Assembly (NCBI GenBank): GCA_022827195.1
Contig: JAJDTL010000012.1
Location: 1 to 62,977, forward strand
Direction: 5' to 3'
Source: Caldilineaceae bacterium
GTDB taxonomy: Bacteria > Chloroflexota > Anaerolineae > Caldilineales > Caldilineaceae
Length of the DNA: 62,977 nt
In this document: one piece after another, positions 16,598 to 23,778 of the stretch
How positions within the stretch are numbered: position 1 is the stretch's first letter
How the letters are laid out: each line of letters begins with the position of its first letter
The notes under the pieces: generated by a model
Seen by the model: only the letters and a program-made list of their open reading frames with translations
The model's database searches: none
Told to the model about the DNA's origin: nothing
Program-made: the position numbers and the translations under genes

Positions 16598-18370
16598 CTA
16601 CTCCCGCAGCTCATTCATGGCCGCGGGCAGGTAGGGCAGCAGATCCCTGGCAATGACGCCGGCGCGTCCAATCTTCCGCTCGCAGAGTTCACCGGCGCGA
16701 CCATGCAGCCAGGCGCCCAGACAGGCGGCATCAAAAGGGGACAGGCCCTGAGCGAGGAGACCGGTAATGACACCGGCCAGAACGTCGCCTGTTCCGGCGG
16801 TGGCAAGGGCAGGCGTAGCGATGGGCAGGACGGCCAGGTCCCCCTCCGGGCCGGCGATAAGTGTGTACGGCCCTTTGAGCAGAATGACCGCCTGCCAGGC
16901 GGCCGCGCGCGCCCGCACCAGCGCCCAGCGGTCTTCCAGGACCTCCTGCACCGACGAAAAGCCGCAGAGCCGGGCCATCTCCGCAGGGTGCGGGGTCAGA
17001 ACGCAGGCTGCGGGCAGGAACGACGGCCAATTGTCCAACAGGGCCAGGTTGTTGAGCCCGTCGGCGTCAATGACGGTCGGCGGCAGGGGCGGGACCTCGG
17101 ACGGCAGCTGATCGCGACGGCGAATTGTGCCGAAGGCGGCGTTGGCCTCGCCGCCCGGCCCGGTTTCATCGTTCGAATCGGTCAGACCTTCGGGGGATGC
17201 GAATGCGCCCGGAAGTGCGGAGGGGCGCCGCCTGTGGTTTCTGCCCAGAAAACGTTCCATGAACCGGCGCGTGGCGGTTTCCTGGCCCAGCCCGCAGCCG
17301 ATGAGCAGGGCATCGTAACTGCCCAGCTTGGCGTTGATGGTGGCCGCGGCGTCCTCGTTGACGACGCCCAGGTCGTGGCTGAGAAGGAGCCAGGTCGGTT
17401 CGACGAGTGCGGATGAGATGGGTACCCAGACAGGCTGCGGAATGGCGCCCGTCACCAGCCCCGCCCCAATCCGGCCCATCGCCGCACAGCTGAGGAACGC
17501 CGCGCCCGGGTAGTTTACGCTACCGACGACCGCCATCGCTTTGCCGAAGGTGCCCTTGTGGCTGTTGCGGCTGCGCGTCGGCAGGAACTCTGCGATCTGT
17601 TCGGGTGCAAGGAAAAAGGTGCGCGTCGCGGCGGTCAACTCCGGCGGGATGCCGATATCCGCTACGGCCAGCTCGCCCAGAGCGGCCGCGCCCGGGAACA
17701 TGAAATGACCGGTCTTGGCGCAACCGAAGGTGACGGTCATGTCGGCCGCGACGGTTGCAGGGTCGAGCGCGCCGCTGTCGGCATTGAGGCCGCTGGGAAC
17801 ATCAACCGCGACGACGGCAGGTTGCGATGCGGTGTCCGCGCCGGCCTGACCCGCGCCGGTCTCCTTAGCCCGCCTGCTGCTGCGGACCTCGGCCAGCTGC
17901 TGGAGAATGCGGGCCAGTCCGCCGTCAATGGGGCGATTCGCGCCTGTTCCCAAAAGGGCATCCACGACCACCGCGGCTTCGTCGAGCCAGGCCTGCAACT
18001 GAACGGCGTCGACATCCTCATCTGCGCTGTGGGTCGAAACGTTGCGTTCGAGCAGTTTGCCGAAGTGCCCCTCGTAGTCCTCCTCGGGCCCGGTCTTGCG
18101 CTTCCAGAGATAGACCCGCACGCGAAAGCCGGCGTCGCTGAGATGACGCGCACAGACCAGCCCGTCGCCGCCGTTGTTGCCCGGGCCCGCCAGCACCAGC
18201 ACAGACCGGTCGGCGCTGCGCGCAAAGCTATCCTGGATCGCCCCGGCAAGCGCCGCACCGGCCTGCTCCATCATGGCGGCATAGCTCTGGCCGGCCGCAT
18301 CGGCCTCCTTCTCCAGCCGCTGCATCTCGGTAACAGAGACGATTTTAATGTGGTCGGCGATATCTCTCAT
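16598..18370 (-). CDS. nnr: Bifunctional NAD(P)HX epimerase and ADP-dependent dehydratase
   Basis: The enzyme repairs NAD(P)H that has been damaged by hydration. The 590-residue product has an N-terminal YjeF-type epimerase domain (MQRLEKEADAAGQSYAAMMEQ; the GPGNNGGDG loop near residue 62; VAVDVPSGLNAD). A C-terminal ribokinase-like dehydratase domain runs from SHKGTFGKAMAVVG near 266 to ATAGTGDVLAGVITG near 525. A low-complexity insert of about 50 residues (roughly 375-425, rich in P, G, R and E) interrupts the dehydratase domain. The open frame extends upstream to 18895, but homology begins at the ATG at 18370, which has GAGG 6 nt before it. Confidence 0.92.
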   Translation of the reverse strand: MRDIADHIKIVSVTEMQRLEKEADAAGQSYAAMMEQAGAALAGAIQDSFARSADRSVLVLAGPGNNGGDGLVCARHLSDAGFRVRVYLWKRKTGPEEDYEGHFGKLLERNVSTHSADEDVDAVQLQAWLDEAAVVVDALLGTGANRPIDGGLARILQQLAEVRSSRRAKETGAGQAGADTASQPAVVAVDVPSGLNADSGALDPATVAADMTVTFGCAKTGHFMFPGAAALGELAVADIGIPPELTAATRTFFLAPEQIAEFLPTRSRNSHKGTFGKAMAVVGSVNYPGAAFLSCAAMGRIGAGLVTGAIPQPVWVPISSALVEPTWLLLSHDLGVVNEDAAATINAKLGSYDALLIGCGLGQETATRRFMERFLGRNHRRRPSALPGAFASPEGLTDSNDETGPGGEANAAFGTIRRRDQLPSEVPPLPPTVIDADGLNNLALLDNWPSFLPAACVLTPHPAEMARLCGFSSVQEVLEDRWALVRARAAAWQAVILLKGPYTLIAGPEGDLAVLPIATPALATAGTGDVLAGVITGLLAQGLSPFDAACLGAWLHGRAGELCERKIGRAGVIARDLLPYLPAAMNELRE

Positions 18371-18408
18371 GAAGTGCCTCGTGCAGGCGGGGGACGGCGG
18401 CGCCGTAT

Positions 18409-19674
18409 CTACGCTACCCGAATCGGGTGCGGTAGGGGCTGGTTGAAAAGATAACCTTTTTGGTTGAAGGGGATCTCGTCCGGCTGTGAATTGCCGGCCG
18501 CGTCGGTGGCCCTCGTCATAATGGTGTTCTCGCCCGGCCGGGCATCCCAAATGAAACCGAAGCGCGCCCACGAGTACTGTAACTGCGGCGCAGTCATCTC
18601 CGCACTGTACCAAGATTCGCCGGCGTCGAGGCTCCACTCCACTTGGACGATCGGGCCGGCCGGCGAGTGCGCGAAGCCATGGATGCGGGACTCGCCTGGC
18701 GGTAGCTGCGCCGGCCAGGGAAGCGCGAGCGCGCTCTTGATCGTCTGCGTCGTCGCCACCTTGCCCGGCGCCTCGCCTTCGGGCGGGTAGTCTGCGCCGA
18801 TCAGCGTATATGAACTGGTGTTGTTGCGCGTCCAGAGCTGTTGGGACGAAACGACAATCCGGCCCAGCCACTTGATGCTGGTGCTGCCGACCCATCCCGG
18901 CGCCAGTGCCCGCAGGGGAAAGCCGTGATCCTTGGGCAGCAGCTCGCCGTTGAGCGCGTAGGCCAGCAGCGTATCCGCATGCATCGCCTTGTCAACCGGT
19001 ATAACGCGGCGAAACCCCTCCTCGGGCGAGTCCCTGTCCAGCCCAATCAGGAGCACGCTGACCGCATCCTCCTTGATGCCGGCCAGCGTCAGCACATCGC
19101 ACAGGGATACGCCGGTCCATTCGCCGTTGCCGACCGCGCCGGTCATCCACTGGGTGCCCTGCGCCGGTTGCCCTTTGACCAGATCGAACATGGCCCGGTG
19201 GTTGCCGCCGCACTCCAGGTAGGAGATGAGCGTGCGGCTGGGCAGGTTCCGAATCTCGTCGTAGGAGAGTTCAAGGGGCCTAGCGATGGCGTCGCCCTTG
19301 ACCGCGAGCCGCCAGCCGGCCGCGTCCAGGTCGAGGCTGGCCGAGTTGTTGCGCACGAAAAAGAGCCGATTGGGCGTGATCAGCCCCTGCATGTCCTGCA
19401 GACGCGCTTCGAGATTGCCGCCGCCGTGATCGATGAACGGCGCAGTATCCTTAAAGTGAAGCGGCGGATCTACTGCGGCATCCCCAGTGGCTTGCGGCGT
19501 CGCCGCGGGCAGCTGCACGCCCGTGCACGCGGCCAGGACCGCTGCCGCCCCACCGGCCGAGAGCAGCCGCAGGAAGCTGCGACGACCGATGCCCTGCCCG
19601 CGCGCGAGCCGCCAGAGTTGCGCTTGCTGCGAGCGATCCGCTGCTGGCCTGATTCTCCCCTGTTCCTCAATCAT
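18409..19674 (-). CDS. Tat-exported sulfite-oxidase-family molybdenum enzyme, probable lipoprotein
   Basis: The product (421 residues from ATG 19674) carries a twin-arginine signal GRRSFLRLLSAGGAAAVLAAC, ending in a lipobox-like Cys, so it should be exported folded and possibly lipid-anchored. The oxidoreductase molybdopterin fold follows. The Mo-coordinating Cys is in YLECGGNHRAMF near residue 153, and later blocks are KDHGFPLRALAPGW and GSTSIKWLGRI. A C-terminal dimerisation (Mo-co) domain includes VQVEWSLDAGESW. This matches plant/bacterial sulfite-oxidase-like enzymes; no heme domain or cytochrome gene is adjacent, so the electron acceptor is unknown. A TTG at 19692 is an alternative start. 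Confidence 0.88.
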   Translation of the reverse strand: MIEEQGRIRPAADRSQQAQLWRLARGQGIGRRSFLRLLSAGGAAAVLAACTGVQLPAATPQATGDAAVDPPLHFKDTAPFIDHGGGNLEARLQDMQGLITPNRLFFVRNNSASLDLDAAGWRLAVKGDAIARPLELSYDEIRNLPSRTLISYLECGGNHRAMFDLVKGQPAQGTQWMTGAVGNGEWTGVSLCDVLTLAGIKEDAVSVLLIGLDRDSPEEGFRRVIPVDKAMHADTLLAYALNGELLPKDHGFPLRALAPGWVGSTSIKWLGRIVVSSQQLWTRNNTSSYTLIGADYPPEGEAPGKVATTQTIKSALALPWPAQLPPGESRIHGFAHSPAGPIVQVEWSLDAGESWYSAEMTAPQLQYSWARFGFIWDARPGENTIMTRATDAAGNSQPDEIPFNQKGYLFNQPLPHPIRVA

Positions 19675-19714
19675 CCCGCTCTCCCTCGACAATACGCCGC
19701 AGACTGTCTTCCCC

Positions 19715-20626
19715 TCAGCCCGGTTTGCCGAAGCGCAACAGATAGCCGTTCAGGTCGCGAATGGCGAACTCCCTCATGCCCCACGGCTCGTTCGTCGGCT
19801 CGCGCACGATGGTCACGCCGGCAGCCTTGTAGCGGGCGAAAAGTCCGTCAACGTCCTCACCGACCGTGACATAGAAGGCGACGGTCTTCTTTTGGGGCAA
19901 CTCTTCGTCAAATTGGGAAAGCTGAAAATGCGCGCCTTCCGGTGTCCATTCACCGCAGTGGATGCCGGCGTGCGTGGGCGGATCACCGTAGAGAAAGCTG
20001 ATCGTAAAGCCCAGTTTGTCGCAATAAAACTCGGCCGCAGCCTGCACATCCGGCACAGCCAGTATGGGAGCCAGCTGGTAAACTGCCTGCGCGCTGCCGG
20101 GCAGCTGACCCGTGCGCCACTGCTCTGCGGTGATGCCGTAAACGATTTTTTCATGGCCGGTCGCGTCCTTGCCATACTTTTGGCGCAGACGCCCCCTGCG
20201 CCTGAAGCCGACCCGTTCGGCGAGGCGCAAGGACGCGCTGTTCTCTTCCTGGATCCACAACTCCACCCGGTCGAGCCCCATCTCGTCGAAGCCGTAGTCG
20301 AGCGCAGTGCGTACCGCCTCGCTCATATAACCGTTTCCCCAGTGGTCCGGGTGGAGCATGTATCCCATGCCCGGCACGCCGGAGTTTCCGACGTAGTCAA
20401 CGAATCCCAGGGCGGGGCCGTCCGCATCGGTGCGCACGGTCCAGGTCGTGCCAGGCCCATTGCACATGGCATCGACCCGCTTGCGCGTCTGCTCGGGCGA
20501 AGTGTGGGGCGGCGTATCCATGAAGCGCATAGCGTCGGGGCGGCGGTAGAAGTCGTACAGGTCGTCCACGTCCGCGAGTTCGACGGGCCGCAGAATCAGT
20601 CGCTCGCTGGTGAGTGTCAATGGCAT
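19715..20626 (-). CDS. GNAT acetyltransferase fused to a VOC/glyoxalase domain
   Basis: The 303-residue product is a fusion. Residues about 1-170 are a RimJ/RimL-type GNAT acetyltransferase (TSERLILRPVELADVDDLYDF, GYMLHPDHWGNGYMSEAVRTAL, ELWIQEENSASLRLAERVGF). Residues about 185-303 are a vicinal-oxygen-chelate domain (LAPILAVPDVQAAAEFYCDKLGFT, AFYVTVGEDVDGLFARYKAAGV, EFAIRDLNGYLLRFG). VOC single domains of this kind often confer drug resistance or act as dioxygenases, and GNATs of this kind acetylate N-termini or small molecules; the substrate of the fusion is unknown. It lies 41 nt downstream of the DUF4037 gene on the same strand. Confidence 0.85.
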   Translation of the reverse strand: MPLTLTSERLILRPVELADVDDLYDFYRRPDAMRFMDTPPHTSPEQTRKRVDAMCNGPGTTWTVRTDADGPALGFVDYVGNSGVPGMGYMLHPDHWGNGYMSEAVRTALDYGFDEMGLDRVELWIQEENSASLRLAERVGFRRRGRLRQKYGKDATGHEKIVYGITAEQWRTGQLPGSAQAVYQLAPILAVPDVQAAAEFYCDKLGFTISFLYGDPPTHAGIHCGEWTPEGAHFQLSQFDEELPQKKTVAFYVTVGEDVDGLFARYKAAGVTIVREPTNEPWGMREFAIRDLNGYLLRFGKPG

Positions 20627-20667
20627 CGAAAGGTCTCCTAAAATGTCCCAATGTATCGTTTGATGCG

Positions 20668-21774
20668 CTACGCAGACGCGACATCGTAGAGTGCCCGCAG
20701 CGCCGGCCTCAACTCCGCCGCCTCCAGCAGATCCGTGCTGTCGCTAAACTGGTCGATGTTGCCAATCGGCCGCCTTTGAGCGAGCAACGCCACCTCCGGG
20801 TCGCGGATCGTGCGCAGAAGCGCGTCGGCAAAGCCGTGCAGCGCAATGACCCGGAAGGGCCGCCCGAAGAAGCACTTTGTATTCTCCGGCATCGGCTCGG
20901 TAAGCGCCAACCGGTTGTGATGGGCCGCGACGACCTGGTAGGCCTCACCCAATCGCAGGTCGCGTTCCTGCCAGGCGTCAGCCCGCTGAACGGCCAACAG
21001 GATCTCGGTCAACGGCTGCGCGCACGCCAGCCGGGCAAAGGCTGTGCCCAGCCACTTGGCGTAGGGCGCATACTGCCGCTCCATCAGAAAGCAGAGCCGC
21101 ATCAGATCGCGCACCAGCCGCGAGGCGATCAGCGCGGAGCCGAGCTCATCGCCCACCAGCCCGGCGCGCCCCATCAGGTGCTCCTCCTGCCCGATGCGAG
21201 CCCAGCCCGCGGCCAGCAGGTAGCGCCACAGATCGGGCGGATACCAGGCGAAACGCGCCCGCACCGCGTCGAGGCCGATTCCGTCGTGGAAGATTTCTCC
21301 GGCGACGATCGTGCGCAGCTTCTGCTGCGGGAAGGTTAGCCAGTCCGCCGCCCCGATCGACCTGTCCAGATCAAAATTCAGGTAACTGCGAAAAAAAGCA
21401 CCGGTAGTCAGCGTCTCGACCAGGTGATTGACCGGGCCGCTCTCGGTCGCCTGCATGAGCTGGGTTCCGTTGTCGGCTGGATCCGGGTCGTTGAAGTTGG
21501 TCGGGTAACCCAGAAAGCGGTGGGGCAGCTCCAGGCGCAGCGCTTCGTCGATTCCGGCGCCGAGCGCTGCACAGTCTTGCGGGCGCAGGAAGAGCTGCAA
21601 ACGCGGCCCCCAGCTGTGGTCAGTGGACATCTCATCGTCGAATCCCAGCGTCTCCGAGCCGGGCCCGATCAGGGCCGCGGTATGCGCCAGGCGGGGAAAC
21701 GACCGTTCCAACACCGGCCGCACCGCCTCCCAATAGAAACGTCTGCTCAGCTCCAGGCCGGGGATAAATCGCAT
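20668..21774 (-). CDS. DUF4037 nucleotidyltransferase-like protein
   Basis: The 368-residue product resembles DUF4037 proteins. It has an N-terminal nucleotidyltransferase-like signature (AALIGPGSETLGFDDEMSTDHSWGPRLQLF, a GS followed by D-rich residues), a central helical part and IVAGEIFHDGIGLDAVRARFAWYP. The family is uncharacterised; an NTase fold predicts transfer of a nucleotide to an unknown acceptor. Its ATG (21774) is only 3 nt after the stop of the restriction-enzyme gene and lacks its own Shine-Dalgarno sequence, suggesting translational coupling. Its base composition is host-like, unlike the AT-richer nuclease genes upstream. Confidence 0.78.
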   Translation of the reverse strand: MRFIPGLELSRRFYWEAVRPVLERSFPRLAHTAALIGPGSETLGFDDEMSTDHSWGPRLQLFLRPQDCAALGAGIDEALRLELPHRFLGYPTNFNDPDPADNGTQLMQATESGPVNHLVETLTTGAFFRSYLNFDLDRSIGAADWLTFPQQKLRTIVAGEIFHDGIGLDAVRARFAWYPPDLWRYLLAAGWARIGQEEHLMGRAGLVGDELGSALIASRLVRDLMRLCFLMERQYAPYAKWLGTAFARLACAQPLTEILLAVQRADAWQERDLRLGEAYQVVAAHHNRLALTEPMPENTKCFFGRPFRVIALHGFADALLRTIRDPEVALLAQRRPIGNIDQFSDSTDLLEAAELRPALRALYDVASA

Positions 21775-21777
21775 TGA

Positions 21778-22641
21778 CTACGCAGCTAGATCAAAAGGAA
21801 GATCGCTGATGTCTCGCAACCGCTTCCCTTGGATAAGGGTGTTGAGCATATCCATTTGATCTTCGTTGTCGATCTCTTCAATGGCCGCGCGCATCTCAGG
21901 CAATGCAAAGTGGTAGACGCAGTCCACGTCACCGGTGCCGAGGGCGATAGCAGCCAGGCGGGTGGGGAGCGGTTCAGCGGTGACAACAGCGATGTGTGGG
22001 AGGCGCCCCAGAGAGCTACTGATAAGATTCAGAGCTTCTGAGGGCGGGCCCTGAATGAGGTCGCTTCGGATCGTCCATTTGCAAGAGATGCCGGCATGTA
22101 AAATTGGACGGGGGCTATCCGCATTCTCGGCTCGCAAGGTCGTCATGTTGGCAGCCTCACTCCCACTATCTACAACCTCTCCGTAGCGATTGATCTCTTC
22201 ATCAGTTACGAGTTGCCTGCCAATGACAATGTCAGGCCGGATAATGTAGGCTTCGCTAAGGGCTGACGCCAGGAGGGAATCTTCCACCGATTTTTGGAAT
22301 GGGTCCAGATTGTCACGTCGTTCGTGCTGGTCAAAACGAGAAATGGAATAGTGGGTTGAGCAGAACCAGTTCCCGGGTCGCAAATGCCTCAAGAGCTGAA
22401 AGGCCTCTTCGATGAATGACGCTGTAATGGTTTCGAACATTGCGCCGATTGCCTGATCCGAGACTGGATCGCGGTTGTCAGTGATATTCAGTCGCTCGAC
22501 AATGCCCCAAGCGATCTCCTGGCTCGCTTTACTTTCTCCGTCAGAAAAGTTCGGATACTGAAAACCGCCTTTTCCATTTGAAGAAAAGCGCACCAACTGC
22601 TTATGGATCTGCTCTTGATAACCTTGACGCAAATCGCCCAT
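21778..22641 (-). CDS. NgoMIV-type type II restriction endonuclease (predicted target GCCGGC)
   Basis: The product (287 residues from ATG 22641) matches the NgoMIV family along its whole length. NgoMIV is a tetrameric type IIF enzyme that cuts GCCGGC. The variant PD-(D/E)XK site is complete: E70 (MFETI), D137 (RPDIVIG), K188 in ISCKWTIRSD and E202 exactly 14 residues after the Lys. The segments RLPHIAVVTAEPLPTRLAAIALGTGDVDCVYHFAL and GKRLRDISDLPFDLAA are also family-typical. TTG 22662 and GTG 22647 are alternative starts; GTG has GGAG 9 nt upstream. It follows the EVE-nuclease gene closely and precedes DUF4037 by 3 nt. Base composition is AT-richer than the flanks. No methyltransferase gene is next to it. 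Confidence 0.9.
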   Translation of the reverse strand: MGDLRQGYQEQIHKQLVRFSSNGKGGFQYPNFSDGESKASQEIAWGIVERLNITDNRDPVSDQAIGAMFETITASFIEEAFQLLRHLRPGNWFCSTHYSISRFDQHERRDNLDPFQKSVEDSLLASALSEAYIIRPDIVIGRQLVTDEEINRYGEVVDSGSEAANMTTLRAENADSPRPILHAGISCKWTIRSDLIQGPPSEALNLISSSLGRLPHIAVVTAEPLPTRLAAIALGTGDVDCVYHFALPEMRAAIEEIDNEDQMDMLNTLIQGKRLRDISDLPFDLAA

Positions 22642-22667
22642 ATTCACAATGCACTTCTCCAATGACT

Positions 22668-23645
22668 CTAGCTTGCTTCTGCCAGTGCTATTTCTTGGTT
22701 TTCCTCATCAAAACTGTAGCTTATCAACCGAACCGCTCTTTCTTCTATACTATTTCGAGTCGTGACATAATCCGAAACTTCGGAGGAAAAACTATGCGCA
22801 ACCAACGCGCTCTGGATCATATCAAGGTCTCCTCCCGCCAATCGTCGAGTCAACCACTTTTCATATCGCAATAATTGTGCCAAATCACTAATGCCTGCTC
22901 TGCCTGTCTTTAGTTCTATACACGTATATTTATATAGAACGTCAATGGAGTCGATTGTAGCGACATGTGTCAAAAACAGATCCAAAACCTTGTTGAAAGT
23001 AGTCGGCACAAGATTAAGGAATTCGTTGTAATCTCCGAAAAACTCTGTAAGGTATCCCTGAGCAAACGACCTAATAAACCATGCATTAAGCCAACCTTCG
23101 TAACGTACCTTGGAACCAGAACTGCTAGAGAAATTTACTTCAGGATTTGGGGAAGACGGAGGTCGCATATAGGGATGCGAAATATCGGCGATCTCTTCCC
23201 GAACCGGGTTATTGCGCAACAGCAAACGAAGAAGCTCATGGGCTTCACCGAGCGTAATCTTGTACTGATTTTTCTGTTGCACAGGATTCAGATCGAAGGC
23301 CCATATTTTCCCTCTATCACGTAGATCAAACACATCACTGAGATCGATTGGCCTATGAAATTGGTTCACGGCGGGGGTGAAGGAAAACCGATATGGATAA
23401 GTTTGGCTATCATTGTCCCAAATCGGAGTCTCGTCGTAATAGGGCGTTCCCACCACTGTCCATAAGCCATAAATGCCCCGATTCTTGACGTAGAAGAACA
23501 CTAGGTCCCCAGGCTGGATGGAGAGTATTCCAGCTACGATTTCTGCCTGATTCCACTCCTTTGTTGGCATCACGCAACCGTAGACGCCGCGTTCAATACA
23601 TCTCTCAAAATTGTCAGCGCCAACTAGAAATATGTGCGCTCCCAC
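22668..23645 (-). CDS. EVE-like domain fused to a NucS-like PD-(D/E)XK nuclease
   Basis: The 325-residue product has two parts. Residues about 1-140 resemble EVE/PUA-superfamily domains, readers of modified bases: HIFLVGADNFERCIERGVYG, then GDLVFFYVKNRGIYGLWTVV. Residues about 190-325 hold a NucS-like nuclease core: D235 (SIDVLYKY), E244 and K246 in CIELKTG, then Q257 in LAQLLRYEKWL. No signal or membrane segment is seen. The GTG start at 23645 has GGAG 8 nt upstream. The sequence is conspicuously AT-rich (22 of 60 G/C at 22921-22980), a sign of transfer. By analogy it could be a modification-dependent restriction enzyme; the modification recognised is unknown. Confidence 0.78.
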   Translation of the reverse strand: MGAHIFLVGADNFERCIERGVYGCVMPTKEWNQAEIVAGILSIQPGDLVFFYVKNRGIYGLWTVVGTPYYDETPIWDNDSQTYPYRFSFTPAVNQFHRPIDLSDVFDLRDRGKIWAFDLNPVQQKNQYKITLGEAHELLRLLLRNNPVREEIADISHPYMRPPSSPNPEVNFSSSSGSKVRYEGWLNAWFIRSFAQGYLTEFFGDYNEFLNLVPTTFNKVLDLFLTHVATIDSIDVLYKYTCIELKTGRAGISDLAQLLRYEKWLTRRLAGGDLDMIQSALVAHSFSSEVSDYVTTRNSIEERAVRLISYSFDEENQEIALAEAS

Positions 23646-23778
23646 TCTTTCTTCTCCAGGAAATGTGAACCTTCAATACAGAAACTGCGCCGACGAACTG
23701 AGGTTACGACAGACTGTGTTCCTTTACTTCACTAAGGTAGTCCTTGTTTTCAAACAGGGTAGAGGCACGTTCGTATTC

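Noticed and set aside
18371..18895. N-terminal extension of the NAD(P)HX repair enzyme
   Set aside because: It overlaps the molybdenum oxidoreductase gene, has no homologous character, and the family starts at 18370.
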